Shown here piece by piece: positions 15,300 to 24,357 of a stretch of 64,000 nucleotides of DNA. Location of the stretch: contig CACKGF010000001.1 of the NCBI GenBank assembly GCA_902599625.1, forward strand, positions 310,001 to 374,000. The letters are read 5' to 3'. A program made the translations under genes and the position numbers. Position 1 is the stretch's first letter. Every line of letters starts with the position of its first letter. A model generated the notes under the pieces. It did no database searches. It was not told the DNA's origin and saw only the letters and a program-made list of their open reading frames with translations. Source of the stretch: an uncultured Pelagibacteraceae bacterium (GTDB lineage Bacteria; Pseudomonadota; Alphaproteobacteria; Pelagibacterales; Pelagibacteraceae).

Positions 15300-16097
15300 A
15301 TGAGTGATTTAGTTTCTCAAAATCTAAATATGATCTTTAAATCTCCTAAAGGAGAAACTGTTCATGCATTAAAAGATTTAAATTTTACAATCAAAAAAGG
15401 CGAGCTATTAACAGTTCTTGGTCCATCAGGATGTGGAAAAACAACTTTGCTAAATATTGCAGCAGGTTTTATTCGACCTACATCAGGAACAATTACTTTA
15501 GGATCAAATGAAATTAATGGTCCTGGAGTTGATAGAGGAATGGTGTTTCAACAAGGAGCTTTGTTTGAATGGTTAACAGTTTCTGAAAATGTAAACTTTG
15601 GATTAAGAATGAAAAAAAAAGATCCAGGTGAAACTCAAAAAAAAGTTGATGAGTGGTTAGAAATAGTTGGTCTAAAAGGTTTTGGAAATACTCCTACTTA
15701 TCAATTATCTGGTGGTATGCAGCAAAGAGTAGCGCTTGCAAGATGTTTAATTAACGATCCTGATTTAATTTTAATGGATGAACCTTTAGGTGCGTTAGAT
15801 GCTTTAACTAGAGAAAAAATGCAATCGCTTGTTCTTAAAATTTGGAAAGAAACTGGAAAAACAATTATACTAATAACTCACTCGGTTGAAGAGGCTTTGT
15901 TATTAGGTGAAAGATTATATGTGATGGCGCCAAGGCCAGGTAGAATTCATAAAGAGTATAAACTTCCATTTGCAGAAATGGGTTTAAAAGAAGACTTAAG
16001 AGAAATTAAAAAGAATAAAGAATTTTCATCAAAACGAGAAGAAATTTTGTCCATGATATGGAACATGGAAGAAGAAATAATGGGGAAAGATAATTAA
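15300..16097 (+). CDS. tauB: TauB-like ABC transporter ATPase
   Basis: This 265-aa ATPase has Walker A GPSGCGKTT (near residue 41), a Q loop in VFQQGALFEWLTV, signature LSGGMQQRVALARC, Walker B LILMDEPLGALD and a switch His in LITHSVEEA. It belongs to the TauB/SsuB/NitD group that energises sulfonate, nitrate and related uptake. The stop is followed directly by the permease start. Specificity comes from the tauA context, not from this protein. Confidence 0.9.
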   Translation: MSDLVSQNLNMIFKSPKGETVHALKDLNFTIKKGELLTVLGPSGCGKTTLLNIAAGFIRPTSGTITLGSNEINGPGVDRGMVFQQGALFEWLTVSENVNFGLRMKKKDPGETQKKVDEWLEIVGLKGFGNTPTYQLSGGMQQRVALARCLINDPDLILMDEPLGALDALTREKMQSLVLKIWKETGKTIILITHSVEEALLLGERLYVMAPRPGRIHKEYKLPFAEMGLKEDLREIKKNKEFSSKREEILSMIWNMEEEIMGKDN

Positions 16098-18023
16098 ATG
16101 TTTACCCAATTTATTACAATATTAATTTTGGTATCGATTGTTGGATGTATTCTTTACGGAAGAAGATTAATTCGAACAGAAAAAGTTGATGCTGTATTTG
16201 GTAATCCTGAGAGAGCTAAAGGTGGAACGCATTGGATTATTGTTGGGAGCAGTGCGATACTTTTAATTTGGTTATATTATTCTTGGGATATAGCGAAAGG
16301 TTTTTATCCTAAATCTGCTAACGAATTGTGTCAGGTTGCTAAAGTAAATGAATCTCTTTTAGGTTTAAAATATCAGTTTCCAATAGAGGAGAGAGAATTT
16401 AAAAGTACTTCAATAATAAAAATTGAAAATAAAAACCTTCAAATAATCACTAAGGAAATACAAAGCTCTCCAGATTTAAGCAGTCCACAGAAAACAACTT
16501 TAGTTGGATTTATCAACGAGACGAGACAGTTAATTCCACTACTAACAAACGAAAATTTGATGGAAACAGATACAAAAATTCAGATTAAAGAAATGACTGC
16601 AGAGATAAGGCTTTTAACATCTAATTTTAAAAAGAATGATTACCCGTTTGAAACTGATGAACAAAAAAGTGAAAGATTAAGAGCTGTATCTGAAGAAGGT
16701 GGTTGGGGTATTACAAAAGTTCAATCTGGCACTGGTTCAATAGAAAACACAATTGAAGTTCCCTTAGTTCCAGCTACTAATAAAGGTCTTAAATTTGATG
16801 CTGCTGCAAAAGAGCTTGAAATAATAAACGATAAATTCTTTAAGTTAAGAAATCATAATCCACAATTTAAAAATTCTATTAAAGCTTTAAAGGATAAAAT
16901 TAAAGAGTATAGAGGTGGCTTAGATGATACACAGGAAGTTGCATCTACCTTTGCTAAAAATATTGTTAAAATTGCAAGAAGAATAGAGTTTGCAAGTATT
17001 TATCCACCAAATGCACTAAATGAAATGCAAAAGGCAATTGTTGAATTCGATAATGTTCAAAAATCTGAACAAGGTGGATTACGATTTGTAGATATGTTTT
17101 TATTTCCTGCTGGAACAATTGTATCAAGTGGAACAAGTTGTTCTGAACAAGGTTCTGGAAGATGGTTACCTAAACCATCAGATACTCTTAATAAATTTAT
17201 CTTAATGTCAAAACCAAGCGTCGGTTACAAAAATATACCTTTACTTTGGATAGATATGATGGATGTAAGTAAAATAATTGGATTTATTTTACCTGATTGG
17301 ATTGCAGATGTTCTTCCAGGAGAATACCCTATTCACACTAAAGATGGTGTAGTTGAACAAAACTTTAAAGGAAGAGTTCTTAAAGTTGTTACAGGAGATT
17401 TTAAATTATTTAAAATCCCTGTTCCTTATGGACACATATGGGATTCATTTCTAAGAGTCTTTTTAGGGCTTATCTTTGGAATTTTAATTGGAGTTCCGCT
17501 TGGATTATTTATGGGTTTAAATAGATTTGCCAAAGGCTTCTTTGATCCTTTAATTGAACTTTACAGACCTGTGCCACCATTAGCATGGGCTCCTTTAATC
17601 ATTTCAGTTTTAGGTATCGATAATACTGGAAAAGTATTCTTGTTATTTATGGTCTCATTATCAATCATGATTATCTCTGCACGGGCTGGTGCATCTGGAA
17701 CTCAATTGTCAAAAATTCATGCAGCTCATTCACTAGGTGCATCCAAAAAACAAATTTTAAGATATGTGATCTTTCCTAATTCTTTACCTGAAATTCTTAC
17801 AGGAATAAGAGTGGCAGTTGGAATGTGTTGGGGAACTCTTGTTGCAGCTGAATTTTTAGCAGGTACTACAGGAATTGGATTTGTTGAAAATGTCGCAAAA
17901 AAATATTTCCAATATGAAGTTATTTGGATAACTATTTTCATCATGGGTATGCTGGGACTATTATTTGACGTTACATTAAGAAAAATAATAGATAAAACTA
18001 TCCCATGGCGTGGAAAAGGTTAA
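16098..18023 (+). CDS. tauC: TauC-like ABC permease with about 400 extra N-terminal residues
   Basis: The C-terminal 200 residues (about 440-640) are a normal BPD-type permease domain with an EAA loop AAHSLGASKKQILRYVIFPN, as in TauC. TauC proteins are usually 250-290 aa, but this one is 641. The additional part has two N-terminal helices (about residues 3-20 and 49-65) and a long polar, probably periplasmic, domain with coiled-coil-like stretches. The frame is continuous with no repeated start, so this is a fusion or lineage-specific extension. The extra domain might dock the binding protein or span the periplasm. The next gene overlaps its end by 19 bases. Confidence 0.85.
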   Translation: MFTQFITILILVSIVGCILYGRRLIRTEKVDAVFGNPERAKGGTHWIIVGSSAILLIWLYYSWDIAKGFYPKSANELCQVAKVNESLLGLKYQFPIEEREFKSTSIIKIENKNLQIITKEIQSSPDLSSPQKTTLVGFINETRQLIPLLTNENLMETDTKIQIKEMTAEIRLLTSNFKKNDYPFETDEQKSERLRAVSEEGGWGITKVQSGTGSIENTIEVPLVPATNKGLKFDAAAKELEIINDKFFKLRNHNPQFKNSIKALKDKIKEYRGGLDDTQEVASTFAKNIVKIARRIEFASIYPPNALNEMQKAIVEFDNVQKSEQGGLRFVDMFLFPAGTIVSSGTSCSEQGSGRWLPKPSDTLNKFILMSKPSVGYKNIPLLWIDMMDVSKIIGFILPDWIADVLPGEYPIHTKDGVVEQNFKGRVLKVVTGDFKLFKIPVPYGHIWDSFLRVFLGLIFGILIGVPLGLFMGLNRFAKGFFDPLIELYRPVPPLAWAPLIISVLGIDNTGKVFLLFMVSLSIMIISARAGASGTQLSKIHAAHSLGASKKQILRYVIFPNSLPEILTGIRVAVGMCWGTLVAAEFLAGTTGIGFVENVAKKYFQYEVIWITIFIMGMLGLLFDVTLRKIIDKTIPWRGKG

Positions 18024-19066
18024 TTCTATTTTTATTTATATTTTCAGTATCAGCTGAAGCTTCAGAATTTAAAATAAATAAAATTACAGATTTAGATGCT
18101 CCTTGGGGCTCAACTTTTATATCTGATAAAGAATTATTGATTACTGAGAAGTCAGGAAAAATTAAATTAATAGAACTGAGCACTGGTAATATTTCTGAAG
18201 TAATTCATAATCTTAAAATATTAGAGGACGGTCAAGGAGGTTTATTAGATATTTTATATAAAGATGATGTTGTTTTTGTTAGCTACTCAGAGGATCACGG
18301 AAAATCTAAAACTACTACTTCTATTGCCAGAGCAAATTTAGATAGAGGAGAATTAAGATTTGACAATATATTTGTTGCTCAACCCCCTATTAACTCAGGC
18401 TATCATTTTGGTTCTAGACTAGCAGTTAAAGATGAATTTCTTTTTGCATCCGTTGGTGAAAGAGGACAAGGAATGATAGCACAAGATCCATCTCAACATC
18501 CTGGAAGCATTATTAGAATTAAGCTTGATGGGAGTATCCCAAAAGATAATCCTAAATTTATAGATAAAAAAGATTGGTTGCCCGAAATATTTCAAATTGG
18601 TGTAAGAAACCCACAAGGTTTAACGGTATCTCCTTTTGATAAAAAAGTTTATGCAAGTAATCACGGAGCTAAAGGCGGTGATTGGTTTGGAGAAATTAAG
18701 AAGAGCGAAAATTATGGATGGAAAATATTAGGTTGGGGTGGAACAAATTATAGTGGAACTAAGATAGGACCAAAATGGATGCCTGGTTACACAAAAGCTA
18801 TTAAATATTGGGTTCCTTCAATTGCAACAAGTGCAATAACAATTTATAAAGGTAATGAATTTAAAGAATGGAACGGTCAAGCATTAATAACATCTTTAAA
18901 AGATATGTCTTTAAGAAAGCTTGATTTTTCTGACACTAAAAATGTGCGAGAAGAAATTGTATTTCAAAATCAAATTGGAAGAATTAGAGATATCCAGGTT
19001 CATCCCATCAATGGAAAGATTTATTTTCTTGGTCAGGATGGTCTATGGTTGATGGAAAAAAACTAA
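18005..19066 (+). CDS. Secreted PQQ-type glucose/sorbosone dehydrogenase-like beta-propeller
   Basis: This 353-aa protein starts with a signal peptide (MAWKRLILFLFIFSVSAEAS). It has the soluble aldose-sugar/sorbosone dehydrogenase pattern: LDAPWGSTFISD, EDGQGGLLDI, a SGYHFGSRLA segment with the catalytic-type His, HPGSIIRI, then GVRNPQGLTVSP and YKGNEF. Family members use PQQ to oxidise sugars in the periplasm (YliI/Asd type). The overlaps with the permease upstream and the dehydrogenase downstream suggest one operon, although a link to sulfonate use is not obvious. Substrate is unknown. Confidence 0.85.
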   Translation: MAWKRLILFLFIFSVSAEASEFKINKITDLDAPWGSTFISDKELLITEKSGKIKLIELSTGNISEVIHNLKILEDGQGGLLDILYKDDVVFVSYSEDHGKSKTTTSIARANLDRGELRFDNIFVAQPPINSGYHFGSRLAVKDEFLFASVGERGQGMIAQDPSQHPGSIIRIKLDGSIPKDNPKFIDKKDWLPEIFQIGVRNPQGLTVSPFDKKVYASNHGAKGGDWFGEIKKSENYGWKILGWGGTNYSGTKIGPKWMPGYTKAIKYWVPSIATSAITIYKGNEFKEWNGQALITSLKDMSLRKLDFSDTKNVREEIVFQNQIGRIRDIQVHPINGKIYFLGQDGLWLMEKN

Positions 19067-20064
19067 AAAAAATTGTTATCCAAATTTTAAAAGAAAGAGG
19101 ACTAAGTCTCCCTCATGCATCAATAAGTGCTGATGCTTTAATAAATGCTGAATATGTCGGTGCATATGGTCATGGTATATCAAGACTTAAGATGTATTGT
19201 GAAAGAATTAAGAAAAAAGTTATCAATCCAAAACCAAAAATTAAGATTAGAAAAATATCTAACTCAATATCTTTTATTGATGCTGACAATTCAATTGGAT
19301 TTGTTGCAGCAGATACAGCTATTAAGACTTTAATAAAGAATACAAAAAAAACAGGTATAGGATTAGTAGGTGTAAAAAATTCGGGACATTATGGTTTGTC
19401 AGGTTATTACGTTGAACAAGCAGTTAAAAAAAATTTAATGGTTTGGTGTTTTACTAATGCACCACCTGCAATAGCACCTTTCGGGGCGAAAAAAACTTTG
19501 TTTGGGACCAATCCAATTTGTTTTGGAACTCCTTCAGGAGGAAAGGTTCCATTTATTTTAGACACATCTGTTTCGATGATTAACAGAGGTATTATAAGAG
19601 TTGCTGCTAGACTTGGTAAAAAAATTCCTGCTGGTGTCGCCTTAGATAAAAGTGGAAATCCCACCACAAATGCTAAAAAAGCTTTAAAAGGAGTTCAGCT
19701 TCCTATCGCAGGCTTTAGAGGATCGGGTCTTGCATGGATGGTTGATATTTTAAGTGGAGTGATTACAGGAGCTGCTCATGGCGGAAAAGTTAGAGACCCA
19801 TTTGATGATTTTAGAGGACCTCAAAATGTTGGACATTTATTTTTAGCTATTAAACCTAATATCTTCATTGGAAAAAATTATATTAAAAGAATAAAAGAAA
19901 ATATAAGGATTATAAAAAAACTTCCACGAGCTAAAGGTTTTGCATCAATTTCCTATCCTGGAGAAAATAAAGCAAAAAGATTTTCAAAAAACTCTAAAAA
20001 GAAAATTAATTTACCGAGAGAAATAGAAAAAGATTTAGAAAAATTAATTGGTACTTCTTCTTAA
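19045..20064 (+). CDS. Ldh2/malate-lactate-type dehydrogenase, possibly sulfolactate dehydrogenase
   Basis: The 339-aa enzyme belongs to the Ldh2/ComC/MdcH family of NAD(P)-dependent 2-hydroxyacid dehydrogenases. It has an AYGHGISRLKMY start region, VKNSGHYGLSGYYV with the catalytic His, APFGAKKTLFGTNPICFG, DTSVSMINRG and IPAGVALD. Some family members oxidise (R)-sulfolactate to sulfopyruvate. Because a sulfopropanediol-dehydrogenase-like gene lies 2 kb downstream and its expected product is sulfolactate, that substrate is attractive here, but malate, lactate and ureidoglycolate relatives look alike. Its end overlaps the convergent transporter gene by 21 bases. Confidence 0.8.
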   Translation: MVDGKKLKKIVIQILKERGLSLPHASISADALINAEYVGAYGHGISRLKMYCERIKKKVINPKPKIKIRKISNSISFIDADNSIGFVAADTAIKTLIKNTKKTGIGLVGVKNSGHYGLSGYYVEQAVKKNLMVWCFTNAPPAIAPFGAKKTLFGTNPICFGTPSGGKVPFILDTSVSMINRGIIRVAARLGKKIPAGVALDKSGNPTTNAKKALKGVQLPIAGFRGSGLAWMVDILSGVITGAAHGGKVRDPFDDFRGPQNVGHLFLAIKPNIFIGKNYIKRIKENIRIIKKLPRAKGFASISYPGENKAKRFSKNSKKKINLPREIEKDLEKLIGTSS

Positions 20065-20898
20065 CAAAAATACAAAAGTAAATCCAGTTATATACATTAT
20101 AAGCGCATAGGCTCCAGTTGGTATTGCGTATAATATATCAGATCCAAATATTTGTGTAGAAACAAACAGTGCTAAAGTCCCATTTTGCAGACCACATTCT
20201 AAAGCAATACATTTAAGTTGCTTAACCCCAGATGCAAAAATTTTACCAAGATAAAATGCAATGATCATCATGGTAACATTTAAAAGTAAGGCAATAAGAC
20301 CTGCTTGTTTCAATAAATTTATTAAGTTTTCTCTTTCTTCATAAAACGCAGCAAAGAAAAAAATTGCAAACAAGACAATATTAAGTTTATTAAATATTTC
20401 TACTTTTGAAGCTACAAAATTTTCTGCAAATTTTCTTATAATCATTCCTAATATAACTGGCACAGTAACAACTAAAAACATTTTAATTGCGATACCAATC
20501 ATTGATATATTTTCTGCAATATTTGTAATTCCAAACAAATCAGCAGATGTAAAAATTATAAAAGGGACTGTAATAATACTTAATAAACTTATTATCGCTG
20601 TTAAGGAAATTGATAATGCTACATCTCCATCAGCAAATTTAGTCATTATATTTGAAGTCACTCCTCCCGGTGCTGCTGCAATAATCATTACTCCGATTGC
20701 GATTTCAGGAGGTGTTTTTAAAATCATAATTAATAAGTAAGCAACAAGAGGAAGAATTATTAACTGTGAAATAAAACCAACAATAAAATCTTTAGGTGTT
20801 TTTAATACTCTTGTAAAATCTTCAAGTTTTAAACCTAATCCTAAACCAAGCATTATTAATGCAAGGATTATCGGTGTTATTTTTGTTACGATTTCCAC
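20044..20898 (-). CDS. Bile acid:sodium symporter (BASS/SBF) family transporter
   Basis: The 284-aa protein is almost wholly hydrophobic with about nine or ten helices. It carries the SBF-family pattern: a GLGLGLKLEDF start, APGGVTSNIMTKFADGD in the crossover region, and ECGLQNGTLALF late in the sequence. These are sodium-coupled importers of organic anions such as pyruvate, pantothenate or bile acids. Located among genes for organosulfur compounds, it may import an organic acid or sulfonate (inference). It runs convergent to the preceding dehydrogenase and divergent from the next gene. Confidence 0.88.
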   Translation of the reverse strand: MEIVTKITPIILALIMLGLGLGLKLEDFTRVLKTPKDFIVGFISQLIILPLVAYLLIMILKTPPEIAIGVMIIAAAPGGVTSNIMTKFADGDVALSISLTAIISLLSIITVPFIIFTSADLFGITNIAENISMIGIAIKMFLVVTVPVILGMIIRKFAENFVASKVEIFNKLNIVLFAIFFFAAFYEERENLINLLKQAGLIALLLNVTMMIIAFYLGKIFASGVKQLKCIALECGLQNGTLALFVSTQIFGSDILYAIPTGAYALIMYITGFTFVFLLRRSTN

Positions 20899-20966
20899 TC
20901 TTTATATTACCACAAATATGCTCAAATTCCTTTATACTCATTATAAAAACAAATATAAGATTTTAA

Positions 20967-21878
20967 ATGATTTCAGATAAGCAAATAGTGTGTCCTAACA
21001 ATCTTTTGGATGCAGCTAGCAAAAAGAAGGGTGTCAGCGCAGCAATTGTCAATGCTGGAAAACCTTTGCCAATGCTTTCAGTAATGGATGCGGTTAAAGA
21101 AAATTTAATTAAGCCAATTTTTATAGGAGATAAGCAAGAAATTCAAAAATGTGCTGAGGAAATCAAATTTGATATTTCTCAGTATGAAATTATTCATGAA
21201 CCAGTTGAAAACAATACTGCAATCGTAGCTGCTAAATTAGCAAAAGCAGGAAAGATAAAAATTATAGTTAAAGGTCACATTCATACAGATATATTAATGA
21301 AAGAAGTTTTAAAAAGAGAATATCAGCTTTTGGGAAAAACTAGACTCAGTCATATATGGCATATGACATTAGATAAAGAGGATAAACCACTAATTATAAC
21401 TGACGGTGCTTTAAATGTTTTACCAAATGTTAAAACCAAGATGCATATTCTAAAAAATGTAATTGGTTTTTCAAAAAGAATAGGAAACAACAGACCTAAA
21501 GTTGCGGTCTTATCAGCTACAGAAGAGGTTCTAGATAGCATACAAAGTTCAATGGAAGCAAAAGAAATTACTGAATTATCAAAAAAAGAAAAATTAGATG
21601 CTGATGTTTTTGGACCTTTGGCGTTTGATAATTGTATTTCTAAAAAATCAGCTAATATAAAAGGAATAAAAAATATTGTTGCAGGTGAAGCAGATGTTCT
21701 ATTAGTGCCAAGTGTTGAAACTGGAAATGCTTTGGTTAAAATGATGATTTATTTCATGGGAGCGTGCGCAGCAGGAGTGGTGGTTGGTGGAAAAGTTCCT
21801 GTTGTTATAACAAGCAGATCAGATGAAGCAGTTGCAAGACTAGCTTCTATAGCTGCAGCAGTTGTTGCATTAGATTAA
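20967..21878 (+). CDS. Phosphate acetyl/butyryltransferase family protein
   Basis: The 303-aa enzyme matches the PTA/PTB domain: AAIVNAGKPLPML, a VKGHIHTDILMKEVL segment, a TDGALNVLPN loop and C-terminal ACAAGVVVGGKVPVVITSRSDE. It would exchange phosphate and CoA on an acyl group. Its length fits the stand-alone catalytic domain, also seen fused to enoyl-CoA hydratase in other bacteria. In taurine and sulfolactate degradation a phosphotransacetylase handles the acetyl phosphate made by Xsc, which gives a possible reason for its place here. No Xsc gene is in the window. Confidence 0.85.
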   Translation: MISDKQIVCPNNLLDAASKKKGVSAAIVNAGKPLPMLSVMDAVKENLIKPIFIGDKQEIQKCAEEIKFDISQYEIIHEPVENNTAIVAAKLAKAGKIKIIVKGHIHTDILMKEVLKREYQLLGKTRLSHIWHMTLDKEDKPLIITDGALNVLPNVKTKMHILKNVIGFSKRIGNNRPKVAVLSATEEVLDSIQSSMEAKEITELSKKEKLDADVFGPLAFDNCISKKSANIKGIKNIVAGEADVLLVPSVETGNALVKMMIYFMGACAAGVVVGGKVPVVITSRSDEAVARLASIAAAVVALD

Positions 21879-21901
21879 GAATGAAATATAAATTTATATA
21901 A

Positions 21902-23191
21902 ATGACAATTAAATATTTAAAAAAAGCCACTAAAACAGCATCTACAGATGATACTAAAACTAAAGAGATAGTACAAAATCTTTTAAAAGAACTTGAAAAA
22001 TCAAAAGAGGAAGGCTGTAAAGAGCTAACAAAAAAATTTGATAAATATGATGGTGAAATAATTGTCTCTAAAGAAAAAATTGAAGACATCAAAAAAAAAT
22101 TAGATCAAAAAACTAAAGATGATGTCAAGTTTTCTTACGATAGAGTAAAAAAATTTGCTGAGGCTCAATTAAAAAACTATGGTCAAGACTTTGAGGTTGA
22201 GCTTTCAAAAGGATTATATGCTGGACAAAAACTAGTACCGGTAAATACTGCTGGATGCTATATACCCGGAGGAAGATACGCTCATATTGCTTCAGCTGTT
22301 ATGAGTGTAACTACCGCAAAAGTAGCAGGTGTTAAAAATATTATTGCATGCAGTCCACCAAAAGAAAAAGTTGGTGCTCACCCTTCTATAATTTATACAG
22401 CGGACTTATGTGGTGCTGATGTAATTTTAAATTTAGGTGGGGTACCAGCAATAGCTGCAATGACCTATGGTTTATTTGGTAATGCGCCTGCTGATATTCT
22501 AGTTGGACCTGGAAATCAATTTGTGGCTGAAGCTAAAAGAATTCTCTTTGGTAAAGTTGGTATCGATTTATTTGCTGGTCCAACAGAAATTGGAATTATA
22601 GCTGATGAAACGGCAGATCCAGAAATTGTAGCTGTTGATTTAGTCGGTCAGGCAGAACATGGATATAATTCTCCATGTTGGTTGTATACAACAAGTAAAA
22701 AGATTGCAGATGAAGTAATAAAAAGAGTTCCGGAATTAATAGAAAAACTTCCAGAAGTTCCAAGGTTGAGCGCTGAGGCTGCCTGGAGAGATTATGGTGA
22801 AGTTATTTTGTGTGATACAGATGAGGAAATGGTAAAAGTAAGTGATGACTATGCACCTGAGCACTTAGAGATTCAAACCAAAAACCTCGATTGGTTCCAT
22901 AAAAGATTAAAAAATTATGGCTCACTATTTATTGGAGAAGAAACAACGGTTGCTTACGGAGATAAATGTTCTGGTACCAATCATATACTTCCAACCAAAG
23001 GTGCAGGTAAATATACAGGTGGGTTATTTGTTGGTAAATTTATTAAGACTTTAAGTTTTCAAAGAATGACGAAAGAGTCTACTAAAGAAGTAGGATCTGC
23101 TGCAGCAAGAATATCTAGATACGAAGGTATGGAAGCTCATGCTAGAACAGGCGATGTGAGACTAAAAAAATATGGATACTCACAAAAATAA
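21902..23191 (+). CDS. hpsN: Histidinol dehydrogenase family enzyme resembling sulfopropanediol 3-dehydrogenase (HpsN)
   Basis: The 429-aa protein is of the HisD family: VNTAGCYIPGGRYAH, LCGADVILNLGG, ILVGPGNQFVAEAKR and GPTEIGIIADETAD. HisD proper reads EHGPDSP, but here the substrate loop reads EHGYNSPCW, as I recall for HpsN-like paralogues. HpsN oxidises 2,3-dihydroxypropane-1-sulfonate to (R)-sulfolactate with NAD. No other histidine-biosynthesis gene is next to it, while sulfonate-type genes are. True histidinol dehydrogenase remains possible and can be separated by phylogeny. Confidence 0.78.
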   Translation: MTIKYLKKATKTASTDDTKTKEIVQNLLKELEKSKEEGCKELTKKFDKYDGEIIVSKEKIEDIKKKLDQKTKDDVKFSYDRVKKFAEAQLKNYGQDFEVELSKGLYAGQKLVPVNTAGCYIPGGRYAHIASAVMSVTTAKVAGVKNIIACSPPKEKVGAHPSIIYTADLCGADVILNLGGVPAIAAMTYGLFGNAPADILVGPGNQFVAEAKRILFGKVGIDLFAGPTEIGIIADETADPEIVAVDLVGQAEHGYNSPCWLYTTSKKIADEVIKRVPELIEKLPEVPRLSAEAAWRDYGEVILCDTDEEMVKVSDDYAPEHLEIQTKNLDWFHKRLKNYGSLFIGEETTVAYGDKCSGTNHILPTKGAGKYTGGLFVGKFIKTLSFQRMTKESTKEVGSAAARISRYEGMEAHARTGDVRLKKYGYSQK

Positions 23192-23203
23192 ATTTAAAGT
23201 TTC

Positions 23204-23911
23204 ATGAAAAATATCGACTATTACAATACTTCAGTAGTAGACGGATATTATGATATCGTCTTTAGAAAAAAAAAAGGTATCCAAAGTGCATGGCACCATA
23301 TAAAATTTAACTATATTAAAAATAAAATTACCAAAAGCTCTTTTCATTTAGATATAGGTTGTGGTCCAGGAACTTTTTTAGGAATTTTAAATAAAAAATC
23401 TATTGGAATTGATATTTCTCAAAATCAAATTAGATACGCCAAAAAAAACTACTCTAATAAAAAAATAAAGTTTATTTCTTACAAAAATAAATTACCTATT
23501 AAAACAAACTCAGTAGATAGTATTTCTTTAATCGAATTGATAGAGCATATTGATAATACTGACCTTAATTATTTATTAAAAGAGTGTAAAAGAGTACTTA
23601 AAAAGGAAGGCACTATATGTCTCTCGACGCCAAATTATTTTTCTTTGTGGCCAGTTTTAGAATTAATTTTAAACCAGATGTCTCCTGTTGACTATAAACA
23701 TGAACACATTAATAAATTTACCAAAAGTAGAATAAAACAATCAATGAATAGAAATGGTTTTCAAATTGTGGAATTAAATTCCTTCATGTTAATTTCACCT
23801 TTTCTTGCTTTCATCTCTTTTAAATTTGCAAAATCTATGATTATTTTAGATAATTTTTTAACGAAATTTTTTCCTGGATTTCTGATATTCTGCAAATTAA
23901 AAAAAAATTAG
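23204..23911 (+). CDS. Class I SAM-dependent methyltransferase
   Basis: The 235-aa protein has a methyltransferase core: motif I LDIGCGPGTFLGIL near residue 52, an acidic loop after beta-2 in IGIDISQNQ, and SVDSISLIELIEHID as the post-motif. A late KEGTICLSTPNY strand resembles UbiG-type and glycan- or lipid-modifying enzymes. The C-terminal 60 residues are hydrophobic, so membrane association is likely. It follows the HisD-family gene by 12 bases. Substrate cannot be named. Confidence 0.85.
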   Translation: MKNIDYYNTSVVDGYYDIVFRKKKGIQSAWHHIKFNYIKNKITKSSFHLDIGCGPGTFLGILNKKSIGIDISQNQIRYAKKNYSNKKIKFISYKNKLPIKTNSVDSISLIELIEHIDNTDLNYLLKECKRVLKKEGTICLSTPNYFSLWPVLELILNQMSPVDYKHEHINKFTKSRIKQSMNRNGFQIVELNSFMLISPFLAFISFKFAKSMIILDNFLTKFFPGFLIFCKLKKN

Positions 23912-24351
23912 TGACAGGCTATATTGAATTTTTTTAATCTCCAATAATTATAAGGCCAAGGGGTTACAAAACCTACCATCAACATCAGCGGGACTACCCA
24001 CCAAGTTAATATTGCGCCACCTGTTAAAAGATAATCTGTTAAATTCATTGCAACTTCCATGCTGATCATAGATATAAAACTCATTCCTATTGCAGTATTA
24101 AATGCTTTTTTAAAATCAAAATTTTGTTTCATAAGTATAACTGTTTCCAAAATTATACTCGTGATTAATCCATTGATTATTGCTAAAGTCATTATTCCAA
24201 GAACTGGAAATGGAATTTTAGTTAATTGAAAAAATAAGATTGTTCCAAAATCACCAATAGAGCATCCTAATAAACACCACGCAGTATTTTTTGCACTTCT
24301 TTTCCATGTGTGTTTACAAGACCAATTAAAAGATAAACTTTCTGAACTCAC
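23908..24351 (-). CDS. DUF4396 membrane protein, probable copper-linked
   Basis: The 147-aa protein begins with a short Cys/His-bearing head (FNWSCKHTWKRSAKNTAWCLLGC) followed by three or four helices and ends with a terminal Cys-His. This fits DUF4396, a family often encoded next to copper proteins. It is the last gene of a tight minus-strand operon: alternative oxidase, cupredoxin, DUF4396, with gaps of two and six bases. A role in copper trafficking or sensing is inferred from company and from the cysteines and histidines. Confidence 0.82.
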   Translation of the reverse strand: MSSESLSFNWSCKHTWKRSAKNTAWCLLGCSIGDFGTILFFQLTKIPFPVLGIMTLAIINGLITSIILETVILMKQNFDFKKAFNTAIGMSFISMISMEVAMNLTDYLLTGGAILTWWVVPLMLMVGFVTPWPYNYWRLKKFNIACH

Positions 24352-24357
24352 TAAAAA

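Noticed and set aside
21902-23191. Plain histidinol dehydrogenase of histidine biosynthesis
   Set aside because: Not excluded, but no his genes are adjacent and the substrate loop reads EHGYNSP rather than EHGPDSP, so it was called HpsN-like with moderate confidence.
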